In this document: in pieces, positions 16,620 to 24,624 of the stretch
Layout: each line of letters opens with the position of its first letter
Numbering within the stretch: position 1 is the stretch's first letter
The notes under the pieces: generated by a model
What the model saw: the letters and a program-made list of their open reading frames with translations, nothing else
What the model was told of the DNA's origin: nothing
Databases searched by the model: none
Assembly: GCA_017554445.1 (NCBI GenBank)
Contig: JAFZIJ010000068.1
Span: 1 to 46,763 of the forward strand
Length of the DNA stretch: 46,763 nucleotides
Direction: 5' to 3'
From: Victivallales bacterium
Lineage (GTDB): Bacteria > Verrucomicrobiota > Lentisphaeria > Oligosphaerales > Oligosphaeraceae
Made by a program: the position numbers and the translations under genes

Positions 16620-18374
16620 ATGCATTCCACCATGAAGAATTTCTTGCTTGCCACGGTAACCCTTTCGGTCGCAGGGGCTTTTGTTCATGCCCAGTATGCG
16701 CCGACAGCGAAAAAGACGCCGCAGGTCAGCGCCACCATCGACTTTCTGGACTATGTCTTCTCCATGCACAAAGGGCCGGAAGATTATTATCCATTGGAAG
16801 AATACGAAAAGGAGCTTAAACAGTTGGCGGAGGCTGGAATACGAAAAATCTACCTGCGCGTCAATGTCTGCGGATTGACGCATTATCCAACAAAAGTCGC
16901 CGCGCAATACGGCGACAACGACGCCCTCCATTGGACATATGAGAAGGAGGCGTTGCGGCTAGTGGAAACCTACAAACATTATAATCCATGCACGGAGACT
17001 ATCCGCATCGGCCATCAATACGGCATGGAGGTCTGGGCATGGGAAAGCCTTCATGACGACGCGGGCGTCTGCTATTCCAACGCCAATATTTCGGAACGCT
17101 ATAAGTCCATCTACGACAAGCTCAAAGGATGGGCGCTGATGGATCCGTTCTATCTGGACAATCCGGACGCATTGGCGGAAATCGATCCGCGATACAAGAT
17201 AACGGATATCAATGTACAAAAGATCAACGAAGAGGCGCGTCGGTTGCCGATTGAAAAAATTGTCTTTACCAATCCGCCGAAATGGAAGGGACTTCCGCTT
17301 GGCAAGATCATGCAAGAAAATCTTAGAATTTACGTCAGCGCAGACAACAAGCAATATACACCATATGACAAACCGTTCTCTTTCATGGCACATAAAGTGA
17401 ATGGTTGCAATCAGATAGTCATTTCCGGACTGAATATTACGCAGCCGTATATCAAGTTGGATTGCACGGACAACAGTTCCAACTATTCCATGGTTATCAC
17501 GCAGCAGACAGGGCAGGGGGAGCTTTACAATACGGACGGGAAAATGGTTCCGTCCGTGTGGAACTGGGGAATCGGCAATCCGGAAAAGACGTGGATCAAT
17601 TTTTCGCAATTATCTGGCCCCGCCGCATGGGACTATCAAGACCGTTGCGTGGGATGCCTGGTAGGCGTCATTCCACAGACACAATACTATCTGGGCGTGG
17701 TCGAATACGCCACCGAAAAAGGCATGAAACATGGCGCGGATCGTTTCCGTGAATTGGCGGATTATCCGTTCGACGGCTTCATGTTCAACACACGATGCCA
17801 TAGCGCCCGTGCCGATGCGGAACGCTATGGCTTTAATCCAGAAGTGCTTACGAAGTTCAAAGAACGTTATGGACATGACTATGACGGGACGGAAACAGAC
17901 AAGGAAGGCGTCTGCCAGATTCGCGCGGAAGGCATCGCGGATTTCTTCAAAAACTGCAAAGCTTTGACGAACGGTCGGCCAATCTACATGTCCGCTCCAT
18001 TGCCGATTGAAATGAAAAATGATGACAATTTCAATACGTCTTTCGGGCCGCTTCCGTGGCTCTACAAACGGTATTTTGCTGATGATTCCATTGATGGCGT
18101 CGTTATGATTGGTAAGAATTGGAACAATGCTTCGGATTTCTCTTCCTATTTCACGGATGAGATCACAGGTGGCAAGCCAATCAAGATTGGCATCTTCCGT
18201 GAAGGCGCGAAATATGCTAAAGACATGGAATTTTTCAAAAAGGATATGAGTGAGCTTCTCAACGCAAATCTGGATGAGATCGAATTTTATGAAAGCATGA
18301 TTCTCAATCAGAAGCCTGAGATGCTAGAGTTTATGAATAAACCACGAATAAACACAAATGGACACGAATTTTAA
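16620..18374 (+). CDS. Secreted barrel protein with beta-sandwich insertion, glycosidase-like
   Basis: This 584-aa protein starts at 16620, preceded by AGGA; the upstream frame to 16443 is a shadow of the PL11 gene. Signal peptide to about residue 28 (AFVHAQ). The N-terminal half (YEKELKQLAEAGIRKIYLRVN, then GMEVWAWESLHDD) and C-terminal half (DYPFDGFMFNTRCHSARAD, then GVVMIGKNW) read like one (beta/alpha)8 barrel of the GHL10/GH10-like kind. It is interrupted at about residues 210-335 by a discoidin-like beta-sandwich (LRIYVSADNKQYTPYD, then IVISGLNITQPYIKLDC). Function unknown. The last residues, INTNGHEF and the stop, are encoded by a copy of the ACGAATGGACACGAAT repeat, so the native C-terminus may have been altered. 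It ends the run. Confidence 0.6.
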   Translation: MHSTMKNFLLATVTLSVAGAFVHAQYAPTAKKTPQVSATIDFLDYVFSMHKGPEDYYPLEEYEKELKQLAEAGIRKIYLRVNVCGLTHYPTKVAAQYGDNDALHWTYEKEALRLVETYKHYNPCTETIRIGHQYGMEVWAWESLHDDAGVCYSNANISERYKSIYDKLKGWALMDPFYLDNPDALAEIDPRYKITDINVQKINEEARRLPIEKIVFTNPPKWKGLPLGKIMQENLRIYVSADNKQYTPYDKPFSFMAHKVNGCNQIVISGLNITQPYIKLDCTDNSSNYSMVITQQTGQGELYNTDGKMVPSVWNWGIGNPEKTWINFSQLSGPAAWDYQDRCVGCLVGVIPQTQYYLGVVEYATEKGMKHGADRFRELADYPFDGFMFNTRCHSARADAERYGFNPEVLTKFKERYGHDYDGTETDKEGVCQIRAEGIADFFKNCKALTNGRPIYMSAPLPIEMKNDDNFNTSFGPLPWLYKRYFADDSIDGVVMIGKNWNNASDFSSYFTDEITGGKPIKIGIFREGAKYAKDMEFFKKDMSELLNANLDEIEFYESMILNQKPEMLEFMNKPRINTNGHEF

Positions 18375-18678
18375 TCAAACCACAGATCACACAAAACACG
18401 TGGAACGGTCAAGTTGCAACCAAATCATTGATTATCAACCACGAATGGACACGAATGTTCATGATGAGTCCACTGAATACACGGAAGAAACAGATTGCCT
18501 CGCAGACGTCGGCCGATAGTTCTGAATAGTTTGATGACAATGTGATTTTGATTAAAGAAGAATTGGAAAAGCCTCCGTCTGCTCGGCGGTTCGTCACGCT
18601 TCGCGCAAGCGAAAATAACGTCATGCGGAAGCTTGAAGCCTATAGTTCGTTAGCTTTGGCAGTTGCGGCGGTCTGAAT
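18339..18678 (+). repeat. Composite dispersed repeat, copy B
   Basis: The same modules as at 3742-4128 occur in the same order: AACCACGAAT...GGACACGAAT (18339-18371), TTTTAATCAAACCACAGATC (18369-18388), a second AACCACGAATGGACACGAAT (18436-18455), ACAGATTGCCTC (18491-18502), GCCTCCGTCTGCTCGGCGG from 18571, GCGGAAGCTTGAAGCC near 18625 and GGCGGTCTGAAT ending at 18678. It starts inside the 3' end of the upstream gene and lies between convergent genes, so the element tolerates both promoter and terminator settings. The 410-bp gap 18375-18784 holds only this element and the adjacent hairpin. Confidence 0.75.
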
Positions 18679-18699
18679 GAAAATAAAGACTCATTCTAT

Positions 18700-18763
18700 C
18701 TCACGTCTCGCGCCTCACGTCTCACGTCAAATTGGGGCGTGAGACGTGAAACGTGAGACGTGA
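18700..18763. repeat. CGTGAGACGTGA-word inverted repeat between convergent genes
   Basis: The left arm (18700-18728, CTCACGTCTCGCGCCTCACG...) and right arm (18737-18763) are reverse complements over 27 positions with about four mismatches, around an eight-base loop. It lies 22 bases beyond the stop of the GH38 gene on the minus strand and 326 bases beyond the plus-strand gene. It could end or shield transcripts from both sides, but no clear U-run follows on either strand. Confidence 0.75.
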
Positions 18764-18784
18764 AGTGTTGTCTGGCAAGATTTT

Positions 18785-21700
18785 TTACGCCAAGCGAAGC
18801 GTCAAAATCTCGAATGGCTTCAAAGAGAGATTGACACAGCCGTTTTCGACAGGAAGGCTCTTGCCTTTCTCCCATTCGATGAGATTTGTCACGGAGACTT
18901 TCGCCTTCGGATTCGCAAGCTTCAAGATGGCATTTGCATGCTTGCCGGCCGTTTCGACAAGACGCAGAATCGTCGAATCATCCTTTTCGGCCTTCTTGAC
19001 GACTTCCAGATTGACGCTGTCGGATTCTACCGTGCAGGGCGGTTCCGCCTTGTCGTTGGTGTAGCCTTCGGCAAGATACGGATCGCGGTTGAGGACGGCT
19101 GCTTCGTCCGGAACACATCCTTCCAGATGGTTGCCTGCGTGCGGGAAGAAACTATATATAAAGGTATGTTCGCCTTGGTCGGCGTTGTAGTCCGGATTCT
19201 TCGGCGAACGGAGGAGATTCAGATCCAGCACGTTGCCTTTCACGCGATAACCGTATTTGCAGTCATTCAGGAGGGCGACGCCGTAGTCGTCCTGCGAAAG
19301 ATCCGCGTAGCGCTGTCCGCAGGTTTCAAATTTGGCTTCCTCCCAACTGGTGTTGTCATGCGTCGGCCGCTTCACGAAGGCGTATTGGATGTCGAAAGTC
19401 GCGAAATCCGAATAGATTGCGACGGGGAAGGCGGTACGCATCATGACGCGTTGTTCGTGCCAATCAACGTGGGTGACGAAATCGAGCCGCGTGCTGTTGG
19501 GGCGTAGAACGACGGTCTGTTCAATCGTGGAGCATTCCGTCTTATAGGTGAATTTCATGGAGCATTGCGCGGGGCCGCAGATGGCCTGATCGATCTTGAC
19601 GCATTTCGGATGTTCCTTGAAATCACGCGGATAGAACATATCGACGTCCCACGCTTCCCAATTGTTCGGGCGGTCATAATACAATGACAAGACATTGCCC
19701 GGAGCGGAAAGGATTTCGCGGCCGTCGCGTTTGTCGATAGCGCTGACCAATTGGCCGTCCTTGTCAAACGTGTATTTCACGATGTCGTTCTCCAGCACTG
19801 GTTTACGTGACTGCTTGACGGCGGCCGCCTTGCCTTCCGTCTGGCGAATCGTCAGGAAGGAGGACGGCTGGACGACGACGAACGCGACGACGTGGTCGTT
19901 TTCAAGCTGTGTCGGCAGCAACTGCCCATCGTCGCTGCAAATGGCGGCGTCTTTCCAAGTCTTTGGCAGTTCGATTGTTCCATGCCATGCGACAGGCAGC
20001 GTGTTGACGATGACAGCAGAGGCTTCCTTCTTCTTGAAGAGGGCCTTTGCGGCTTTGTCCATTTCTTCGGAAGCCATCGCGAGAACGGCGGCATGCTCTT
20101 TTTCCGTCGTCTGATAGACGAGACCGATGGAGGAGCCTGGGATGATATCATGGAACTGATTGAGTAGCACAGTTTTCCACGCTTTGTCCAGCTTGTCGGC
20201 GGGATATTTCGCCTTCGGCAGGCAGGAGGCGATAAATTCCAACGCCGTCAACGCCTGTTCGCATTTGCGGTTGTTGCGTTTCGTGTGGGACTGCGTCGTC
20301 AGCGTGCCGCGATGGAGCTCCAGATAGAGTTCGCCATTCCAGACGGGCAGTTCGTCTTTGTGCGGCGCGAGCTCTTCAAAGAAGTCGCAAGCCTTTTTAT
20401 AGACGGCCTTTGGAACGCCTTCCAAATTCTTGATACGGATATTACGTTCGACGAAATCTTCGCTCGGGCCGCCGCCGCCGTCGCCGATGCCCATCAGGCT
20501 CATGAACTGGTCGAGATAGCCTGCTTCACGGAAGCGGTTCTGTGCATTAATGCGTTCACGTGGACGGCATTCCGCGTTGTAGGTGTCTTCCGGCGGGAAG
20601 TGCGTCAAGACTTCCGAACCATCGACGCCGACCCAACGGAACGTGTTGTGCGGGAAGGAGTTGACTTGGCTCCAGGAAATCTTCTGCGTGAGGAAGTAGT
20701 CGCAGTCCGCCTTGCGGATGATCTGCGGCAGAGAGGCGGAATAACCAAAGACGTCCGGAATCCATAGATTGCGGACGTTCACGCCGAAATTATCCATGAA
20801 GAAATTCTTGCCGTGGAGGAACTGGCGGACCATTGATTCGCCGGAAATCAGATTGCAGTCGGCCTCGACCCACCAGCCGCCTTGAATCTCCCAACGTCCT
20901 TCCTTCACGCGTTTTTTGATTTTTTCAAACAGTTCAGGATAATGGTCTTTCGTCATCTGGTAGAGCTGGGCCTGCGATTCGCCAAAGATATAATCCGGAT
21001 ACTTCTCCATGAGGGCGATCTGGCTGGAGAACGTACGTGCGCATTTACGGATGCTTTCGCGGACGGGCCACAGCCAGCCGACGTCTATATGGGCGTGGCC
21101 GACGCAGCAGGCCGTCAGGGCGCTGGCCATGGCGGGTCGATTGAACATCTTCTCCGCGAACAATTTACGGACGGATTTCGCATTGGCCGGATCGTAGTTG
21201 TACAGGTCAATCGCCTTGTTGAGGAGATCGAGAAGCTGTTTGCCGCGATAGTCGCCGAGGCCATAGGCGTCCAGAAGTTCGTTGAGACAGCGGAAATCGA
21301 CGAGCATGTGATAGACATCTTCATCGAACACGCAGAGCGACATTTCACGGATATAGGCCTCAAACGAGCCCATGGGCTTCGGCGGATTGATATCCGTCGG
21401 CGCGGGCTGATTGATGCCGAAAAGACCGTTGGCGGCGGCTTCGACCCAGTAGTCGATGATCGTTCCGGGCTTCAGTTTGCCGAGCACGAAGCGGTCTTTA
21501 TAAAAGGCGTTGTCGAAATGGCTGTGGCCTGTCAGACCATAGATGGGGCAGCCTTTGTTGTCGAACACGCAGCATTCGCCGCCCGTATGGATGCGGAGGC
21601 ACAACGTCTTGCCGGCGAACTCTTTCGGAACGACGGCACCGACGTGGAACCATGCGCTTTCCCATTCGTGGCCCCACAGCATGCCGACGGTCGCTTCGGA

Positions 21701-21889
21701 ATATTTCAATTTGAGCCGTTCATTGAACGGAACTGGATCCTTCGTCTTCGCGAAGACGGCCTTCAAGGGGATGGACTGCGGATAGATGTTGCGGTTTTCG
21801 TTGCCGAGCATGCGGTGGATACGCTGGCGGTAGATGTCGTAGATGCGTTGATGCATGGTTGCGAGAATCCTTTTGGGTTGCATGGTCAT
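18785..21889 (-). CDS. GH38 alpha-mannosidase
   Basis: This protein of up to 1034 aa has no signal peptide. GH38 signatures are complete: the zinc motif HIDVGWLWP (His267, Asp269), the nucleophile Asp379 in WIPDVFGYSASLPQI, and the late His in RGTLTTQSHTKRNNR, followed by the large mannosidase beta domains (LYYDRPNNWEAWDVD, then RLDFVTHVDWHEQR). The N-terminal 250 residues match the bacterial and class II alpha-mannosidase N-domain. The enzyme would remove alpha-linked mannose from oligosaccharides in the cytoplasm. The start is uncertain: no good ribosome site precedes 21889, whereas the ATG at codon 12 (21856) has AAGGA eleven bases upstream. It is convergent with the pectin run and divergent from the GGGtGRT pair. 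Confidence 0.93.
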   Translation of the reverse strand: MTMQPKRILATMHQRIYDIYRQRIHRMLGNENRNIYPQSIPLKAVFAKTKDPVPFNERLKLKYSEATVGMLWGHEWESAWFHVGAVVPKEFAGKTLCLRIHTGGECCVFDNKGCPIYGLTGHSHFDNAFYKDRFVLGKLKPGTIIDYWVEAAANGLFGINQPAPTDINPPKPMGSFEAYIREMSLCVFDEDVYHMLVDFRCLNELLDAYGLGDYRGKQLLDLLNKAIDLYNYDPANAKSVRKLFAEKMFNRPAMASALTACCVGHAHIDVGWLWPVRESIRKCARTFSSQIALMEKYPDYIFGESQAQLYQMTKDHYPELFEKIKKRVKEGRWEIQGGWWVEADCNLISGESMVRQFLHGKNFFMDNFGVNVRNLWIPDVFGYSASLPQIIRKADCDYFLTQKISWSQVNSFPHNTFRWVGVDGSEVLTHFPPEDTYNAECRPRERINAQNRFREAGYLDQFMSLMGIGDGGGGPSEDFVERNIRIKNLEGVPKAVYKKACDFFEELAPHKDELPVWNGELYLELHRGTLTTQSHTKRNNRKCEQALTALEFIASCLPKAKYPADKLDKAWKTVLLNQFHDIIPGSSIGLVYQTTEKEHAAVLAMASEEMDKAAKALFKKKEASAVIVNTLPVAWHGTIELPKTWKDAAICSDDGQLLPTQLENDHVVAFVVVQPSSFLTIRQTEGKAAAVKQSRKPVLENDIVKYTFDKDGQLVSAIDKRDGREILSAPGNVLSLYYDRPNNWEAWDVDMFYPRDFKEHPKCVKIDQAICGPAQCSMKFTYKTECSTIEQTVVLRPNSTRLDFVTHVDWHEQRVMMRTAFPVAIYSDFATFDIQYAFVKRPTHDNTSWEEAKFETCGQRYADLSQDDYGVALLNDCKYGYRVKGNVLDLNLLRSPKNPDYNADQGEHTFIYSFFPHAGNHLEGCVPDEAAVLNRDPYLAEGYTNDKAEPPCTVESDSVNLEVVKKAEKDDSTILRLVETAGKHANAILKLANPKAKVSVTNLIEWEKGKSLPVENGCVNLSLKPFEILTLRLA

Positions 21890-22092
21890 TGTGAAAAATC
21901 AAAAACAATCGTATAAATTAAGGTAGAAAGCGTGATTTTCAACAATGGAACGTCGGAGAAACGCGTTTGGGAAGAAGAAACTTCCAAAATTAATTGAAAA
22001 AGCAAGATTTATGGTTAAATTTTAAGATAGTGTCTTATATAAAACCGCCGTCATGGCTGATGGCGAGATCGTAAGTCAATGTGAACAAACAA

Positions 22093-22097
22093 AGGGA
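22093..22097 (+). promoter_or_regulatory. Shine-Dalgarno site deciding the scaffold-protein start
   Basis: AGGGA lies four bases before the ATG at 22102. This favours that start over an in-frame GTG seven codons upstream at 22081, which has no such site. Confidence 0.7.
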
Positions 22098-22101
22098 ACC
22101 G

Positions 22102-22800
22102 ATGAACACACACGAAGTAGATCAGATGTGCTGCGTGGCCCAGGGATGCAAGCATGGCGCAGCCCCGATTCCGCAGGAAGGACAGTGGAACCAGGCGAAG
22201 GAGATCGCGGATATCTCCGGTTTCACGCATGGTATCGGCTGGTGCGCCCCCCAGCAGGGCTGCTGCAAGCTGTCGTTAAACGTCAAGAAAGGCATCATCA
22301 AGGAAGCCTTGGTCGAGACGCTCGGTTGCTCCGGCATGACGCATTCGGCCGCCATGGCCGCTGAAATCCTGCCCGGCAAAACGATTCTTGAGGCGTTGAA
22401 CACGGACTTGGTCTGCGACGCCATCAACACGGCGATGCGCGAACTGTTCCTGCAGATTGTCTATGGCCGCACGCAGAGCGCTTTCAGTGAAAACGGTCTG
22501 GCCATCGGCGCGGGTCTGGAAGACTTGGGCAAAGGCCTCCGTTCGCAGGTCGGCACGATGTACGGCACGCTGGAGAAAGGCCCCCGTTATCTGGAAATGG
22601 CGGAAGGCTATGTCAAGCAGATTTTCCTTGACAAGAACGACGAAATCATCGGCTACGAATATGTGAAGCTCGGCGTCATGATGGAAAACATCAAGAAAGG
22701 CATGGACGCCAACGAAGCATTGGCGAAGGCCACGGGCAAGTATGGCCGTACCACCGCCGAAGATGGTGCCGTCAAGAGCATTGATCCGCGCAAGGCATAA
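22102..22800 (+). CDS. Iron-sulfur cluster scaffold-like protein paired with GGGtGRT protein
   Basis: This 232-aa protein has Cys-rich motifs near the N-terminus (MCCVAQGCKHG), then APQQGCCKLSLNVKKGIIKEA and ETLGCSGMTHSAAMAAEILPGKT. The last segment resembles the IscU/NifU N-terminal fold, in which conserved Cys residues hold a nascent Fe-S cluster. In many anaerobes a gene of this type is followed directly by a GGGtGRT gene, as here after 14 bases, so the two are surely cotranscribed. The Cys-rich 40-residue N-terminal extension is not part of classical IscU. The biochemical role of the pair is unknown to me. Base composition and codon use look like those of a well-expressed gene. Confidence 0.8.
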   Translation: MNTHEVDQMCCVAQGCKHGAAPIPQEGQWNQAKEIADISGFTHGIGWCAPQQGCCKLSLNVKKGIIKEALVETLGCSGMTHSAAMAAEILPGKTILEALNTDLVCDAINTAMRELFLQIVYGRTQSAFSENGLAIGAGLEDLGKGLRSQVGTMYGTLEKGPRYLEMAEGYVKQIFLDKNDEIIGYEYVKLGVMMENIKKGMDANEALAKATGKYGRTTAEDGAVKSIDPRKA

Positions 22801-22814
22801 GGAGGACAAACATC

Positions 22815-23816
22815 ATGGCACTTTTTGAATCATACGATCGTCGTGAACCGCAGATTCTCGCTGTTCTGAAGAAATATGGTATCGGCAGCATTGAAGAATG
22901 CCTTGAGATCTGCAAAGCCAAGGGCTTCAACCCCTACGAAATCACGGAAGGCATCCAGCCGATCTGCTTTGAAAACGCGAAGTGGGCCTACACGGTTGGC
23001 GCCGCCATCGCCGTGAAGAAAGGCTGCAAGAAGGCTGCTGACGCGGCCGAAGCCATCGGCGAAGGCCTGCAGGCTTTCTGCATCCCCGGCTCCGTCGCTG
23101 ACGACCGCAAGGTCGGTCTCGGCCACGGCAATCTGGGCGCTATGCTGCTTCGTGACGAGACGAAGTGCTTCTGCTTCCTGGCCGGCCATGAGTCGTTTGC
23201 CGCCGCTGAAGGCGCGATCGGCATCGCGAAGAAGGCCAACGTCGTCCGCAAAGAACCGTTGAAAGTCTGCTTGAACGGTTTGGGCAAAAACGCCGCCTAC
23301 ATCATCAGCCGCATCAATGGCTTCACCTACGTCGAGACGAAGTTTGACTACTTCACCGGCAAGCTGCAGATCGTGCGCGAAGTTCCGTTCTCCAACGGCC
23401 CGAAGGCGGCAGTCCGCTGCTATGGCGCCGACGACGTTCGCGAAGGCGTCGCCATCATGTGGCAGGAGAGCGTTGACGTGTCCATCACGGGCAACTCCAC
23501 GAATCCGACGCGTTTCCAGCATCCTGTCGCTGGTACGTATAAGAAGGAATGCAACGAGCGCGGCAAGAAGTACTTCTCCGTCGCTTCCGGCGGTGGCACG
23601 GGCCGTACGCTCCATCCGGACAACATGGCCGCCGGTCCCGCGTCCTACGGTATGACCGATACGATGGGCCGCATGCACAGCGACGCCCAGTTCGCCGGTT
23701 CCTCCTCCGTTCCCGCCCACGTTGAAATGATGGGCCTGATCGGCATGGGCAACAACCCGATGGTCGGTGCGACTGTTTCCGTCGCCGTCGCCGTCGAAGA
23801 AGCGATGAAGAAGTAA
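22815..23816 (+). CDS. GGGtGRT family protein
   Basis: This 333-aa cytoplasmic protein has a strong AGGAGG ribosome site. The family-naming motif GGGTGRT is at residues 259-265 (SVASGGGTGRTLHPDN). Other conserved-looking stretches are GIGSIEECLEICKAKGFNPY near the start, FCIPGSVADDRKVGLGHGNLGAMLL, and the Gly-rich end MMGLIGMGNNPMVGATVSVAV. The family is widespread in anaerobes and always sits next to the scaffold-like gene. It has no established function; an Fe-S or redox role is inferred from the partner. The codon use (GGC, GCC, CGC, AAG) suggests high expression. A rho-independent terminator follows at once, making this a two-gene unit. Confidence 0.9.
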   Translation: MALFESYDRREPQILAVLKKYGIGSIEECLEICKAKGFNPYEITEGIQPICFENAKWAYTVGAAIAVKKGCKKAADAAEAIGEGLQAFCIPGSVADDRKVGLGHGNLGAMLLRDETKCFCFLAGHESFAAAEGAIGIAKKANVVRKEPLKVCLNGLGKNAAYIISRINGFTYVETKFDYFTGKLQIVREVPFSNGPKAAVRCYGADDVREGVAIMWQESVDVSITGNSTNPTRFQHPVAGTYKKECNERGKKYFSVASGGGTGRTLHPDNMAAGPASYGMTDTMGRMHSDAQFAGSSSVPAHVEMMGLIGMGNNPMVGATVSVAVAVEEAMKK

Positions 23817-23839
23817 GACTTCTCCGCTGGTTGTTTATG

Positions 23840-23875
23840 AAAAAGGAGCAGGACGGCGTTGTTCTGCTCCTTTTT
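23840..23875 (+). terminator. Rho-independent terminator after GGGtGRT gene
   Basis: AAAAAGGAGCAG (23840-23851) pairs perfectly with CTGCTCCTTTTT (23864-23875) around a 12-base loop. The U-run is part of the right arm and the A-run gives it bidirectional potential. It begins 23 bases after the stop. Confidence 0.9.
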
Positions 23876-23959
23876 ATTCCCGCAGGCTTCGCCTGGGGGG
23901 CACACATGACGCCTCTTCGAGGTTGACAAGGATTTTCAGTTTTTAGGATTAATGTAACC

Positions 23960-24613
23960 ATGCCCAAACAACCTCAAAAGAAGAAGATACCTGCTTGGCT
24001 GAAATGGCTGGGCATCATTTTCGGTTCAATTGTCCTGCTGGCTGTTGCGATTGCTTTGATTGCGTGGTGGGTGTTCTGCGATTTACGCAATTCTTGGACG
24101 AAGAAGGAACGTGTGCCCTTGCCTGAAGTCATTGTTACCAAGGAAGATGCCGCACGTCTTCAGCCCACGTACCGCAAAGTCAAGCAAGCGTTTTCCGGCA
24201 AGGCATCCAGTGATACGACCATTGTGTTGGAAAGCGATGATCTGGACAAATTTCTGGCGGTTGCCAATGAAGGGCGACAAGTGAAGGAAATGGCCCGTTT
24301 CCGCATTGAAGGCGACAAGATCGTCGTCACGACGGATGTGAATCTGAGTGATATTCATCCTCTGCTCAAAGGACGCTACCTGTCCGGCGATTTCTGGTGG
24401 GACGTGAAGATGGACGACAAGGCATGGCACTTCCATTTGGATTCTTTCAACGTGGAAGACCGCATCTTGCCATCATGGATCATCAACAAGGTCAACCAAA
24501 AGATTGAAAGCAAGGAAGATGCGTTGCGGAACCACTACGCTCCGGAGTGGACGCATAAGTTGAAATCACTGACTGTCCAGGATGGCAAGATCACCGCCGT
24601 CATCAGCAAATAA
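23960..24613 (+). CDS. Small single-pass membrane protein of unknown function
   Basis: This 217-aa protein has a Lys-rich cytoplasmic N-terminus (residues 1-12) and one hydrophobic helix (about 15-41, GIIFGSIVLLAVAIALIAWW), so the rest probably faces the periplasm. The soluble part has alternating polar and hydrophobic strands (RFRIEGDKIVVTTDVNLSDI, then YLSGDFWWDVKMDDKAWHFHL) suggestive of a beta fold. I do not recognise a family. The ATG at 23960 follows AGGATTAATGTAACC. The stop is 11 bases before the next gene, so the two are likely cotranscribed from a promoter after the terminator at 23840-23875. Confidence 0.65.
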   Translation: MPKQPQKKKIPAWLKWLGIIFGSIVLLAVAIALIAWWVFCDLRNSWTKKERVPLPEVIVTKEDAARLQPTYRKVKQAFSGKASSDTTIVLESDDLDKFLAVANEGRQVKEMARFRIEGDKIVVTTDVNLSDIHPLLKGRYLSGDFWWDVKMDDKAWHFHLDSFNVEDRILPSWIINKVNQKIESKEDALRNHYAPEWTHKLKSLTVQDGKITAVISK

Positions 24614-24624
24614 CAAGGTAAATC

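Noticed and set aside
4337..18374. A Bacteroidetes-type polysaccharide utilisation locus.
   Set aside because: No SusC- or SusD-like gene and no hybrid two-component or anti-sigma regulator are seen.
20882..21916. A 344-codon plus-strand frame opposite the GH38 gene.
   Set aside because: GH38 zinc and nucleophile motifs on the minus strand settle the coding strand.
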